Positions 1 through 10,700 of a DNA stretch of 22,998 nucleotides are shown piece by piece; position 1 is the stretch's first letter, and each line of letters opens with the position of its first letter. The DNA is taken from contig CAMETB010000006.1 of NCBI GenBank assembly GCA_945936265.1, forward strand, positions 1 to 22,998, written 5' to 3'. Both the position numbers and the translations under genes were made by a program. A model generated the notes under the pieces. It saw only the letters and a list, made by a program, of their open reading frames with translations, was not told the origin of the DNA and made no database searches. This stretch comes from an uncultured Clostridia bacterium. GTDB lineage: Bacteria > Bacillota > Clostridia > Oscillospirales > CAG-272.

Positions 1-572
1 CCCGTAGCGGCAGTAAGTCCTTTCGGCATGGTTGCCATAAGATCTGCGTCTATTATTGCGAGTGACGGAATATCGTTGGGGTCAACGCAAACCATCTTTC
101 TGCCTGTTTTCTCGTCGATGATAACATAGTTTATAGTAACCTCGGCAGCAGTTCCAGCGGTGGTCGGGAGCGCTATTATCGGAACGCACTTATTCTTTGT
201 GTCTGCAACGCCTTCAAGCGATACGACGTCCGAAAACTCCGGGTTGTTTATAACTATTGCTATTCCTTTTGCCGTGTCAATAGCGGAACCGCCACCTATT
301 GCAATGACAAAATCCGCACCCGATTTCTTGTATGCCTCAACACCGTTTTTAACGTTGGTGACAGTGGGGTTAGCCTTGAAATCCGAAAAAATTACGTAGG
401 GGAAATCTGCTAAAACATCGGTAACCATTTTTACCGTTCCGAATTTGATAAGATCTTTGTCCGCAACTATAAATGCCTTTTTGAAACCTCTTCTCGCTAT
501 TTCGCCTGCGAGAACTTCTCTTGAACCTGCGCCGAAATACGACGTCTCGTTCAGAATAAATCTGTTTGCCAT
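1..572 (-). CDS. fucO: Lactaldehyde reductase / L-1,2-propanediol oxidoreductase, N-terminal part
   Basis: Iron-containing group III alcohol dehydrogenase, truncated by the window edge after 190 complete codons (family length about 380). The product opens MANRFILNETSYFGAG, close to what I remember of E. coli FucO. Also visible are the dinucleotide-binding GGGSAIDTAKG (residues 93-103) and the FucO-like stretches PTTAGTAAEVT (136-146) and VDPNDIP (163-169). The Asp/His iron ligands lie beyond the edge. FucO reduces L-lactaldehyde from fucose or rhamnose breakdown to 1,2-propanediol with NADH in the cytoplasm, reoxidising cofactor during anaerobic growth. Start ATG at 570-572, preceded by GAGGA (579-583) six bases away. 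It is divergent from the surface-protein block, so probably functionally separate. Another substrate within the family cannot be excluded. Confidence 0.85.
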   Translation of the reverse strand, partial: MANRFILNETSYFGAGSREVLAGEIARRGFKKAFIVADKDLIKFGTVKMVTDVLADFPYVIFSDFKANPTVTNVKNGVEAYKKSGADFVIAIGGGSAIDTAKGIAIVINNPEFSDVVSLEGVADTKNKCVPIIALPTTAGTAAEVTINYVIIDEKTGRKMVCVDPNDIPSLAIIDADLMATMPKGLTAAT

Positions 573-611
573 AACTTATCCTCTTTTTCGTTTTATTTTT
601 CGGTTGCCCGA

Positions 612-650
612 ATTAATTCTATTTTATCATACGCTTATGAGTAAATTCAA
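612..650 (-). promoter_or_regulatory. Possible promoter region of the fucO-like gene
   Basis: Read on the minus strand there are two overlapping choices: TTGAAT (645-650) with GATAAA (623-628) at 16 bases, or TTACTC with TAGAAT at 17 bases. Both are imperfect. An inverted repeat TCATA-CGCT-TATGA (627-640) overlaps both and could be an operator. It does not fit the CcpA cre consensus at its centre. Confidence 0.35.
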
Positions 651-745
651 TAGACAATTTCATTTTTATGCAAAATTCTCAAAATTCCTCTGTCATGCTC
701 CTCTGTCTTTTACATTAAATAAAGACAAAATTGCCGTTGTTTCTA

Positions 746-774
746 TTGACACTGTAGCGTGGATGTGGTACAAT
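746..774 (+). promoter_or_regulatory. Strong sigma-A/sigma-70 type extended -10 promoter
   Basis: A consensus -35 TTGACA (746-751) is followed after exactly 17 bases by TACAAT (769-774), with a TGG extended -10 element immediately before it (766-768). Transcription would begin near 781, giving a leader of about 158 bases before the lipoprotein start at 939. This is the best promoter in the window and probably drives the LRR lipoprotein gene and perhaps the giant lipoprotein gene after it. Confidence 0.8.
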
Positions 775-872
775 AAATAAATAATATATATAATGGTAGT
801 TATCTCATTCCGGAATTTTCAGTGTAAAATTTGCCAGCTTTGAAAATTCGCTTTGTATTACCTGTCGTATCC

Positions 873-888
873 CCGGACATATGTCCGG
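873..888. promoter_or_regulatory. Perfect 16-base palindrome in the leader
   Basis: CCGGACATATGTCCGG reads the same on both strands. As RNA it makes six mostly G-C pairs closing an AUAU loop. It sits between the promoter at 746-774 and the start at 939. Other dyads flank it: ATTCCGGAAT (807-816) and GAGAA-CAA-TTCTC (905-917). It may be an RNA hairpin or a protein-binding site downstream of the start of transcription. Confidence 0.45.
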
Positions 889-938
889 TGGTAAAATTTC
901 GTATGAGAACAATTCTCGATAAAATCCTCGGAGGAATT

Positions 939-3900
939 ATGAAGAAAGTAAGATTACGTTTTCTCACATTGTTCGCTTTGCTTATGTGCTTATCCGCTAT
1001 ACTTTTCGTATCGTGCAATGGCAAAGACGGCACAGACACAACAAGTACCGACACAGAAACTGACACACAGACAGAAACCGGTACCGGGATAGATCCTATA
1101 ACGGAAGGAACAGTGATTTTCAAAAATGCCGACGGTACGGTAATAACGGCGATAACAGGAAATGTCGGCGATGAGATAGAATATGTTCCCTCAAAGGAAG
1201 GATATCTTTCCTGTGAATATTACGGAGACGCCTCATTTAACGATAAGATATCCATCGGTGATAAGATACCGGAAGGCGAAACAATTGTTTATGTAAAGTG
1301 GACTTCTCCCATCACCTACACCGTATCATTTGACTCGGGCAGAGGAGTCGGAGCTATGGAAAGCGTACAGATTTCATATGACGAGAAGGTAACCTTGCCG
1401 GCAAATACCTTTACTTTGAAAAACGAGGAATTTTCCGAGTGGCGTCTCTACAGAAAAGACGGCAGTTATGAATCCTTCATAGACAAAGCAAGGGTAAAGA
1501 ATCTCTCATCGGTTCAAGGTGAAAGTCTTAAACTTGTTGCTGTGTTTGAAAATGCAGATTTGACTAACTTTGTCATAGAGAATGGCGTCGTAATTTCTTA
1601 TAACGGTTCGCTTGAAACTGTTGTGTTCCCGGAATTTGCAACATCTGTATCGAAGGATGTTTTCAAGGACAATGTTCTGGCTTCAAAAATAAAAAAGATT
1701 GTGGTCCCTGACTGCTATAACAGCATAGAGTGCGGCGCATTTTCACCATGTACCTCGTTGAAAGAACTTACCGTTCCGTTTATCGGCGGCTCTAGAGCCG
1801 AGAACAATTTCATTGCGTATCTCTTCGGAGCGGAAACCTATCTTGACAACGATTACTCATTCGAAGCAGAATTAAATGTTCTTTATGGGCTCATTGAGAA
1901 AAACGCAGATTTTTCTTCTCTTCTTGTTCCGAAAACGCTCAAAAAGGTTACGGTAACGGGAGAGATAACAACCATAGCAGAGGGTGCTTTCTACAAGGTT
2001 TATTCCCTTGAAAAGCTCGTTATACCGAACAGTGAGAAACTTTATTCCGTAGGTGCAAAGGCTTTTGACGGTTGCTGGCAACTCGGATATGATTCAACCT
2101 ATGGAGTTCAGAATCCTCTTTACTGGCTTGAAAATGTAAAGACGATAGGCGACCGCGCATTTGCCGGTTACATAACCGAGGAAAACGCCGACGGAAGCAG
2201 TTACATATTCACAAGGCTCTTTGAAATTCCGAAACTCGAAAAAATACAGACTATCGGCAAAGAAGCATTTTATGGTTGCGTTTATCTTATGAAAGCCGAG
2301 TTCGGACCGGAGCTCAAAACGATAGGCAACTACGCATTTACAAGCTGTGCTTCGCTGACGGAACTTAATTTTCCAGACTCGCTTACAAAGATAGGTGAAT
2401 ACGCATTTACAAGTTGCGCAAGCGTTTCGAAGATAACAATAGGAAAAGGAATAAGAGAAATTGCCGCATTTGCATTTGCGGACTGCACCTCTCTTGCTTC
2501 CGTAACGATTTCTTCTTCGTCTCCCGCAAAAATATCGGAGATGGCGCCGTTTTCCAACGGAATAGAATCAAAATACAACTCTCAGAACTGGTTTGAAGGA
2601 TACAAACCCATATTTACACATTTAACGATATACGTCTCCGGCGACGCAGTAGAAACATATAAAGGTTCGTGGTCAATATACTCCGATTACATAAGTGCAA
2701 ACGACACGGTATCGGAAAGCGTTTATTACTACGGGAAACTCGATGACGGAACATATACGGCAAGATTAAGGGTTGTCGGCAACATCATTTACGTAACCGA
2801 CCCGTATGGAGAATTTCTCAATATGATAGATCCGTTCGGTTACTCAGAATTTGGAACGGAGTACACTCTGTTTTACAGAAATGCCGATGTTGAGGGTGTC
2901 GGAAAAGAATTTTTCATAGCCCTTTCAAACCCCGATATTGTGGATTACCTCGGCGACGAATATGAAACCACCGTTCGTGTTCGCCCTGAAATATACAAGC
3001 GGGAAAACGATACGAATTTCATTATTAACACGGTTGAATTTCTTTCGGTTTACGATACGCTCGGAAAAGGTGAAAATTCACTCTACAAAATAGTTGACGA
3101 CGGTTTCGGTCATGCTACTCTTTACGCAAGAGAAAACATCTCGTCGGAATTTACGGAGGTTGCAATGCCCGCAGGTGCGGTTTACTCCGAGATTTACCTT
3201 TATGTCGCTCTCGTATATGACGAGCAGTATCTTGCAGTTGTATATGAGGACGAATACGGCGTGCCTATGGAATACAGATACTTCTTTACCGTGGGCGACA
3301 GGCTTGTCGAGGCAAGCGAGATAAAGACGAACACATCAATGACATTCCTCTCCTATGGAGATTTTCAGATAACGCTTGACGGGGGTTCAATGGCAAAACT
3401 CTCTCTGTTCGACAATTCCTACAATACGGAGGAGTATATAGGCTCTTACAGCGTGGTTGAGGGCGAATATGGCTCCGATGTTTACAAGGTAAGCCTTACC
3501 GATATGCAGAGCGGTGAAAACTCAGTTACGGGAACGCTTGTCTTCGACGGATATTTCTACGGTGGATATCACCGCTGCAAAATTTCCCTTTCAAATGGCA
3601 GTACTACGGTTTACAGGAATACAGTTTACAGATCGGCAGATCTTACGGAACGCACCTGCATAAACGCCGACGATAAGTCGAGATACAATTTCTATGATTA
3701 TTCGGACGCGGACGGAAACGTACTTTTCCGCTATGTTGAATATATAACCTCCGACAACGTAAGTTATCACGGCGAATATTCGCTTGACGGCGACACCATA
3801 AAGATAAAGGTCGAAAATTATTCCGAAAAGACGGGAACAATAACCGACAACCGTATGTCCTTCTCGATAAAGGGAGCCCTCTCGGATGAAATTTATCAGA

Positions 3901-4613
3901 CCTATGATTACGGTGAGGATTACGTTTTCTATATGAGCGAGGACTTCTACGGAACGCTCATCGACTACTATATGATAAAGATGGACGGATACGGAAACGC
4001 AAAGCTCCATGATACTCACAACGACGACACGGATATATGGTACACAGGAACGTATTACAACACTTATCGCTCAATAGGCTCGGACGATTACGGAGAATTC
4101 TGGATCTACCGTTTTGACGGACAAGAGTGCGACAAGGCGGGCAATATAAAAGAAAACGGAAAAACCGCTACATATTATTATGTAACGAGTACAGAGGTCT
4201 ATGACGACGGAGCAGGCGACTACTACGGAGATATAAAATCAATTTCCCTCTCGGATGGCGAGGCAACATACACGGTTTATGACGAAAACGGACTTAAATT
4301 TGCAACAATGGACGTTGATCCTTTCGGAATAACAACACTTACGCTTCTTGACTGTAAGTTTGAAAACGGAAAAGCGGTATATACCGAAAATACGGAAATG
4401 AGTTCAAAGATAACCTGTATAGCCTACCTTACGACAAGCGGAGAGGTTACGTATGTTGTAGTCTATGACAATGCGGGCAATTACCTCTTTACTCTTACCA
4501 AGGATGAGAACGGAGAGTGGTTGTATCAGAAGGAACATACGCTTAATCCGCAGGACAAGGAAAGCGATATTCTCTTACCCGATTTTGAAAAAGCAGAAAA
4601 AGTAAACTACTGA
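939..4613 (+). CDS. BspA-like leucine-rich repeat surface lipoprotein
   Basis: Secreted lipoprotein of 1224 residues. The start is the ATG at 939 with GGAGGA at 930-935. An in-frame start 36 codons upstream is rejected because it would put a hydrophilic stretch before the signal peptide. Order: signal peptide with lipobox FVSC (lipidated Cys26); Thr/Asp/Glu-rich linker (about 30-55); two InlB/Listeria-Bacteroides-type beta modules (about 58-122 and 125-170); LRR_5 array (about 215-535) with units such as TKIGEYAFTSCAS; then about 650 residues rich in Tyr, Asp and Gly with no domain I recognise. LRR_5/BspA proteins act at the cell surface in adhesion to host proteins, cells or other bacteria; that role here is inferred from the family. 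No LPXTG or SLH anchor is seen, so the lipid is the likely anchor. No clear terminator separates it from the next gene. Confidence 0.85.
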   Translation: MKKVRLRFLTLFALLMCLSAILFVSCNGKDGTDTTSTDTETDTQTETGTGIDPITEGTVIFKNADGTVITAITGNVGDEIEYVPSKEGYLSCEYYGDASFNDKISIGDKIPEGETIVYVKWTSPITYTVSFDSGRGVGAMESVQISYDEKVTLPANTFTLKNEEFSEWRLYRKDGSYESFIDKARVKNLSSVQGESLKLVAVFENADLTNFVIENGVVISYNGSLETVVFPEFATSVSKDVFKDNVLASKIKKIVVPDCYNSIECGAFSPCTSLKELTVPFIGGSRAENNFIAYLFGAETYLDNDYSFEAELNVLYGLIEKNADFSSLLVPKTLKKVTVTGEITTIAEGAFYKVYSLEKLVIPNSEKLYSVGAKAFDGCWQLGYDSTYGVQNPLYWLENVKTIGDRAFAGYITEENADGSSYIFTRLFEIPKLEKIQTIGKEAFYGCVYLMKAEFGPELKTIGNYAFTSCASLTELNFPDSLTKIGEYAFTSCASVSKITIGKGIREIAAFAFADCTSLASVTISSSSPAKISEMAPFSNGIESKYNSQNWFEGYKPIFTHLTIYVSGDAVETYKGSWSIYSDYISANDTVSESVYYYGKLDDGTYTARLRVVGNIIYVTDPYGEFLNMIDPFGYSEFGTEYTLFYRNADVEGVGKEFFIALSNPDIVDYLGDEYETTVRVRPEIYKRENDTNFIINTVEFLSVYDTLGKGENSLYKIVDDGFGHATLYARENISSEFTEVAMPAGAVYSEIYLYVALVYDEQYLAVVYEDEYGVPMEYRYFFTVGDRLVEASEIKTNTSMTFLSYGDFQITLDGGSMAKLSLFDNSYNTEEYIGSYSVVEGEYGSDVYKVSLTDMQSGENSVTGTLVFDGYFYGGYHRCKISLSNGSTTVYRNTVYRSADLTERTCINADDKSRYNFYDYSDADGNVLFRYVEYITSDNVSYHGEYSLDGDTIKIKVENYSEKTGTITDNRMSFSIKGALSDEIYQTYDYGEDYVFYMSEDFYGTLIDYYMIKMDGYGNAKLHDTHNDDTDIWYTGTYYNTYRSIGSDDYGEFWIYRFDGQECDKAGNIKENGKTATYYYVTSTEVYDDGAGDYYGDIKSISLSDGEATYTVYDENGLKFATMDVDPFGITTLTLLDCKFENGKAVYTENTEMSSKITCIAYLTTSGEVTYVVVYDNAGNYLFTLTKDENGEWLYQKEHTLNPQDKESDILLPDFEKAEKVNY
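2247..2522 (+). repeat. Four tandem 69-base LRR_5 units
   Basis: Four consecutive 23-residue units (2247-2315, 2316-2384, 2385-2453, 2454-2522) follow the pattern xxIGxxAFxxCxxLxxxxxxxxL. The second and third are closest at DNA level: both contain ACGCATTTACAAG, 69 bases apart. They form the regular part of the LRR array; units before 2247 are longer and irregular. Confidence 0.8.
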
Positions 4614-4712
4614 AAAACGATTTTGAACACCTGCGCCATCGAACAATCACAGCGTGGCACGGAGGCACAGCGTTTGAAATATATTCTTATTAAATAATAT
4701 GGAGGAAATGAG

Positions 4713-7700
4713 ATGAAAAAGTTCGGCAAAATACTTGCGGTATTACTTGTCGTTTTGCTTACCCTTGCTTTCGTAACCGCTTGCAAGGACAAGGACAACG
4801 ATACCGATACATCGACCGGCACTCAGACGGACACATCTACGGATACAGATACGAGTACCGATACCGGAACAGATACCGATACGGATACAGATACCGATAC
4901 GGATACAGATACAGACATACCCGATGATCCCGACGCACCTGTCGAAATTGCCAACTTGCAGGACCTTCTCGAAGCCGCAAAGAAAATAAAGGCTAACGAA
5001 AACGGTTATGCAACAAGGACATTCAAATTGACAGCAGACATTACACTGACTGACGACTTTGAACCGATTTCCGGTTTCAAGGGCGTATTTGACGGTCAGT
5101 TCCACAAAATCAGCGGTCTTACCGTTGACGCATCTTCCGACAGCATAGGCTTATTTGACAAGCTCGAAAATGCAGAGGTCTCCAACCTCGTAATTGAAGG
5201 CGCAGATATCGGTAACTCCTCACCCGAATGCTCGGTAGGTATTCTTGCCGGCTCGGCAGTAAACAGCAAGATAACCTTCGTTACCGTTGACGGTAAAATA
5301 ACCGCAGGCGGAAACAAAGCTGTGGTCGGCGGTCTTGCAGGTACACTCGATAATACGACTGTAGCAAATGTAAAGGTTACCGTTACCGTTGACGGTGACG
5401 GTGCAAAGGTCGGCGGCGTCGTCGGCTCAATGCTTGACAAAGCCGTAGTAGTAAACGCTTATGCGGACGCAAACATCACCGCTACAGCATCCGTAAAAGG
5501 TTCGGTCGCGGCATCAAAGGTTGCAGACAGCGCGATAGCGTATGCTCTCGTTAAATCCGGCGATGTTGTAGGCGAGGTTTACGGAGAAGAATTTCTTCCC
5601 GATTACATAATAGGTTGCAAGACCGGTGACGGCAAAGCCTCGGAAATGGGCTGGAACACTGTTGACTGGGACGTAACCGGCGCTGTTCCCGCACTTAAGA
5701 CGGATCTCAGCAAGACTCACACCGTTGTTGTAAAAGTTGACGGAAAGGATGTCACCGTTGCTTACGGTGCAAACATTGCATCGTCTCTTGTACTTCCCGA
5801 CGATACAGATGAATTCGTTGCAGTTCTCGGCTATGTTTCGGGAGACGATGTTTATTATCCTGCTCTTCCCGTTCTCAACGATCTTACGCTTACTCAAAAG
5901 ACCGTTGACTACTCCGATATTGCAGGCGAATTTGTATCACTCGTTGCAGGCAACGCAAGCATTGAAATCGGCAAAGACGTCAAGGTAGGAGATAAGACCT
6001 ATACACGTGTATGGATCGGCGATAAAGAAATCGGCTCCTATGACGGTTGCGTTATATATGTTAAAGACGCAGACGGTGCATTCTATACCGTATCTTACGA
6101 AAACGGAGTTCCCGGATATTCCGCAAACGCTTCTTTCGTTGAGTTAAAGGCTTTGGCTGACGGCACATCCGCTTACTACACCCCCGATATGAATTTTGCC
6201 GGCGGAGCATGGGAAAAGGACGGCGTCGTGTATATAGTGGACGGTGCTCTTACCGCAAACAATGGCGTAAACTCATATAAAGTTCTCAACAAGAGTACGG
6301 GAGAATATACCTACGCGGTTCTCTTTACCGACGTTGAAAAAGGAACGTTCGGATTTGACGGATTTGCAGGATTTAACGGAGTTGTGTTCACGTCAGACGA
6401 GACAACCGGCGATGTGGCTCTTGAAAACGCAGACGCTAAGTTTGAAATTTCCATATCCGCATTCAACGGAACTTGGATAAAAGCCGACGGTACAACCATC
6501 ACAATAGAAGACGGCAAGTATAACGGTGTGGCTCTTGTTCCCTACTATGCTTTTGCTTCGACTGCAGTTTATATAAACGGCGGCACTGCCGTTGCATTCG
6601 CGGCAACTCTTGACGGAATAGTAGTTTCCGACGGTGAAAAAGTAGATAATTACGTAAGCAACGACTTCAGCGGAAGTTACACGATGGTAAAGGACGGAAC
6701 AGTCCTTAAGCTTGACATCATAGGCGCAGACGTTTACGTAAACGGTGCAACATCACCCGTTAAGGCTACGATAGGCTTCAATGACGGCGCTCTTACGCTT
6801 ACCGTAAAGATAGGCGATACAACTTACTCGTTAAACAAGAACGCAGGCGTTCTTAAGGATGCGGGCAATGACGCAACTTTCTATGCGACAAGCCTTGTTG
6901 ACGCATTCAACGGAACGTTTGTACTCGGTACCGAAAAGTTTGTTATAGCAAACGGCAAGGTAACGGTAGGCGAAAGCGACTATAATCTCACCGCTTCGCT
7001 TGACGAAGAAAGCGGCATACTCTCACTTAAATCAGGAGAGCTGGTATTCTCATTTGACGGCGATAACGATCTCACCGTTGTCGGATACGATTCAAAGATT
7101 ACCGGTGACAACGCATCACGCAAGCTCTTCAAGACTGCCGAGGTAAACGTATTCCTCGGAGGGCTTAAAGATTACGTTGCTCTCGGATACAGCGTAAAGT
7201 ATGATCCGATATACGTAACTGTAGAAGGCGGCGTTCTTAAAGTTGACGGCACACCGTATGACTACGAGCTTTACAGAGCGGGCAACTCTCTTGCTTTCAA
7301 GTTCACATACGGAACGAAGACGGTAAGAATAGAGCCTCATGATTACTATGCAAACGTTTACGGCGACGGTTGGGGCGACATGGTTTCCACCGAACTTGAA
7401 AACGTTGTAGGTAAATACTACGAATTCCTCGTAGGAGCAACAGGCGAGGGCGCTCCTGCTCCGAAGGAAATTTCCTTCTCTGCTGACGGAACGCTTAAGA
7501 TAAACGGCACAGCATATACCGCAGAACAGTACGACTTTGCGGTTGACGGCAACAAGGTTACGTTCACCGTAAAGGGCGAGGGTGACCCCACGGTAGTTGT
7601 ATTTGAAAGCAAGACCGCAAAACTCGGTGAAGTTGCATACATCAACTATGACCGCATATTGCCCGACGGCTTTGTCTATGTTGTAATAGGCTCTGCAACC

Positions 7701-10700
7701 GATAAAAAGATTGAGATAATAAAGGGTAATGTAGGCTCCTTTGAGTATGATGAGGATGAGGAAGAAGATGTATGGGTAGAGCCCGTATATCCGCTCTTCG
7801 GCTTCAGATACACGGCAGACGGCGTTTCTTACACATCGCAGTCATTTACCTGGGTAAAGAATGCGGACGGAACAGCAACCGTTACGGTAGTGGCTAAGGA
7901 CGCATCAGACAATGAAAAGACGTTTGCAATAACCTATGGTGCTTACACAAAGACGACAAGCGTAAAAGTAACCGTTGACGGCGAAACGTTTGACGCATAC
8001 AGCAGCACATTGCTTGAAAATATTGCAGGCACTTACACCGACGGCACGGATACGTTTGAAATAACCGACGCCGCCGCACTCAAAGTAAACGGCGTAAGAG
8101 TTGCTTACACATCAGACTTCGACTTTGAAAACGGCATTTATTTATTCACGACAGAGGACGGCAAGGTTTATACCGTTGACGCATCAAGGCGTGAAATCGC
8201 AAAAGTGGGCGACAAAGTATTCTACGACACAAGACTCATTAACTATGCAGGCGTAAAACTTGTTGCTTACGCAGGCAATTCACTTAATCAGTTCCAGACG
8301 AAATATCGCCTTGAACTTACTCCCGAAGGACTTAAGTTCAACGATACTCTCGTTAAGTGGCTCAACTATGAAGGCTTCAGATTCTCTACCGTAATAGACG
8401 GAAAAGAAGTTCAGTGGAAGACAAACAGCGGCAAATTTGACGATGTTTATGGCTTCGGAATTTCGCTTTATCCGGACGCAACTCTCGATCACGACCTCGG
8501 TGAGAGCGGATGGGAATACAGATATTTCGTTCCCGAAATACTCAAAGACAACACGGGACTTTATGCAATAACTCTTCCTAACGGCACGGTACAGGTATTT
8601 AAGATAGTTGCGCCCGTATCAGACAAAACGGCGTTTACCGCATTTACATTCTCCGTTGACAGCACAAACTTCACAATGTATGACTATATGTTCTATATGG
8701 ACGGCGAGTCGCTCGTAGTTAAGTTTGACGACGACAAGAATGTAATAAAGATAACTCCCGCGCAGGATGGAACGACCATTTATCTTAACGGCATAAAAGC
8801 CGAGGTTTATGTACAGCCCAATCTTGACAACTTCCTTGTAGAGAAACAACTTGCATTTGGCTATACGAACTCTAACGATATAATCACGATAATGAAGGAC
8901 GCTGACGGAAAGTACTCCTGGATTTACGCTCCCGACGGATCGAGTTATACCAAGAAGACCGGCGACTCATTCTCTTACGGAAAATGGAACGGCGGCGATA
9001 TACTCTTTATCCAGACGCACTCATACAAGAATTTTGTTGTATTTATAAAAGACGGCAAAGTATGGGTTGTAAACGGAGAGTTGTTCAACCTTGCGCTTGC
9101 TACAATCAAAGACCCGAGCGGCAATGATGTAACTCCTGACTTTGCTGTGGTTACGGCAGAGGACGGAACAAAGTCGCTTGCTCTTACGGTAAAGGTTGGC
9201 GGCGTTGACGCAACGGATGTAGAATTGCTCAGTGCAAACTACGACTTCGGAAACAACAATCACTCATACATCAAGTACACCTACGACGGAGTTGACTACG
9301 TAATAGCGCTCAACTGCGATGAGGCAACCTCGGATCAGCATCTTGCAGTAGTTCTTACAAGAGATGAATTCAACACCTGCTACAATTACAGCTTCACGGA
9401 CGCAAAACTCCTTGTTGCACCCGTATATAACGAAGTAACCGGCGCAGGAAAAGCCGAGTACAGATTCCAGGCAAGATACAGCAGCGATACGTTTGAACTT
9501 GTTTCGTTCGCTCCCGTTGAAGGCTCTGCACTCTTCAGCAAGTTAGAGTACTTAATAAACGGTGAGGATTCTTACACATATTACCTTGCAATATTCAAAT
9601 CCGGCACAGTTCACAGCAAGGCTATAAAGGTACTTACCGATACCGAATATAAGTATGTCGGAACGCATGTATTCGGCGAGGAAACGGTTACTGTCACCGT
9701 AGAACTTGACGAGAGCAAAGTACCTCAGTACTATGCAACTCTCGGCGAGAACAAGTACCTTGCAACTATGGGCTCAAACGGTAAAGATCTTACATTTGAC
9801 ACCGATACAGATAAGTGCATTATCTATATATCCGAAGGTACTTTGGCAATGGTTAAGGTCGTTCCCGACCAGTACCGCTTTGCAGGTAATTCGTTCTACT
9901 ACATAGGCGCGTCTTCACCTTCCGCTTCAGTAACATTTGAAAACGGAGTTTACAAGGTTAAGTATAATTCTTCCGAAGCAACAAATGTATCGTTTGCATC
10001 GGATAACTCTTACCTTGCATTTACCGGAGTAGACGGAGTAAATTACAGAATTTACTATAAGAATCCTTCATCTTACTCTTACAAGGGTACTGTGATTGAG
10101 GAATACAAAGCAAACTTCCTCGGCACTCACGCAGACGGAAAACTTGTAGTTGAACTTTATCAGTCAGCTTCATATTCTAACTTCACATTTACGGTTAAAT
10201 ACGACGGAACGACCGCTTCCAATGTTAAATTCTCTTCAGAAACTCTTATGAGTTTTGAAATAGGCGAAACCGTACATGTTGCCGAGATAGTTGACGGCGT
10301 TGTAACCGTTACCGAAAATGTTATGAACCTCGGCTCCGAGGAGAACAAGGCCAATAAGGCGGTTATCGGTAACTATTCAAGCGCAAAGGTAGTTATAGAC
10401 TACAAAGTCGAAAAGACCGCAGAAGGCTACGAGGGCAAGTTCTATGCAACTTATAACGGAGCAGACGCAACCTTCTCGGTTGAAAGCGGCAAGGGCGTTA
10501 TAACAGTAACAAGCGGAGAGACAACCAAGTATTTTGCAAGGTATGACTCCACGACGCTTGTTGAGGTACCCGCAGATAAGTATGCTCTGCTCGGAACTAC
10601 AACCGTAAGCGGACACACGGTCAATGTTTCGGTTACCGTTAAATATAGCAGATATTCCGGATATACTTTGTCTTATACATACACGGTTGACGGAAATTCG

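Larger units (their letters stand above)
573..938. other. Divergent intergenic region with no gene
   Basis: This 366-base stretch separates the fucO-like gene from the LRR lipoprotein gene. It holds a weak minus-strand promoter, a strong plus-strand promoter (746-774) and, downstream of that, a leader of about 158 bases with several dyads. Short open frames across it lack a ribosome binding site and any recognisable product. Confidence 0.7.

Noticed and set aside
160..399. Plus-strand frame opposite the fucO-like gene
   Set aside because: The minus strand encodes conserved FucO motifs across this stretch, so the plus frame is a shadow.
627..640. CcpA cre site near the fucO-like promoter
   Set aside because: The dyad TCATA-CGCT-TATGA lacks the central CG and outer TG/CA of the cre consensus in the right places.
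831..938. Extended start for the LRR lipoprotein at 831
   Set aside because: It adds 36 residues before a typical lipoprotein signal peptide and has no ribosome binding site, whereas GGAGGA precedes the ATG at 939.
3591..4019. Minus-strand frame of 142 codons inside the LRR lipoprotein gene
   Set aside because: A shadow frame created by the Tyr/Asp-rich coding strand; no start signals or family features.
4674..4702. Promoter TTGAAA with an AT-rich -10 before the giant lipoprotein gene
   Set aside because: No acceptable -10 lies at 16-18 bases, and the start of transcription would fall on or after the ribosome binding site.
4799..4920. CRISPR-like or minisatellite array
   Set aside because: The period is six bases, in frame, with no spacers; it is the coding sequence of a Thr-Asp linker.
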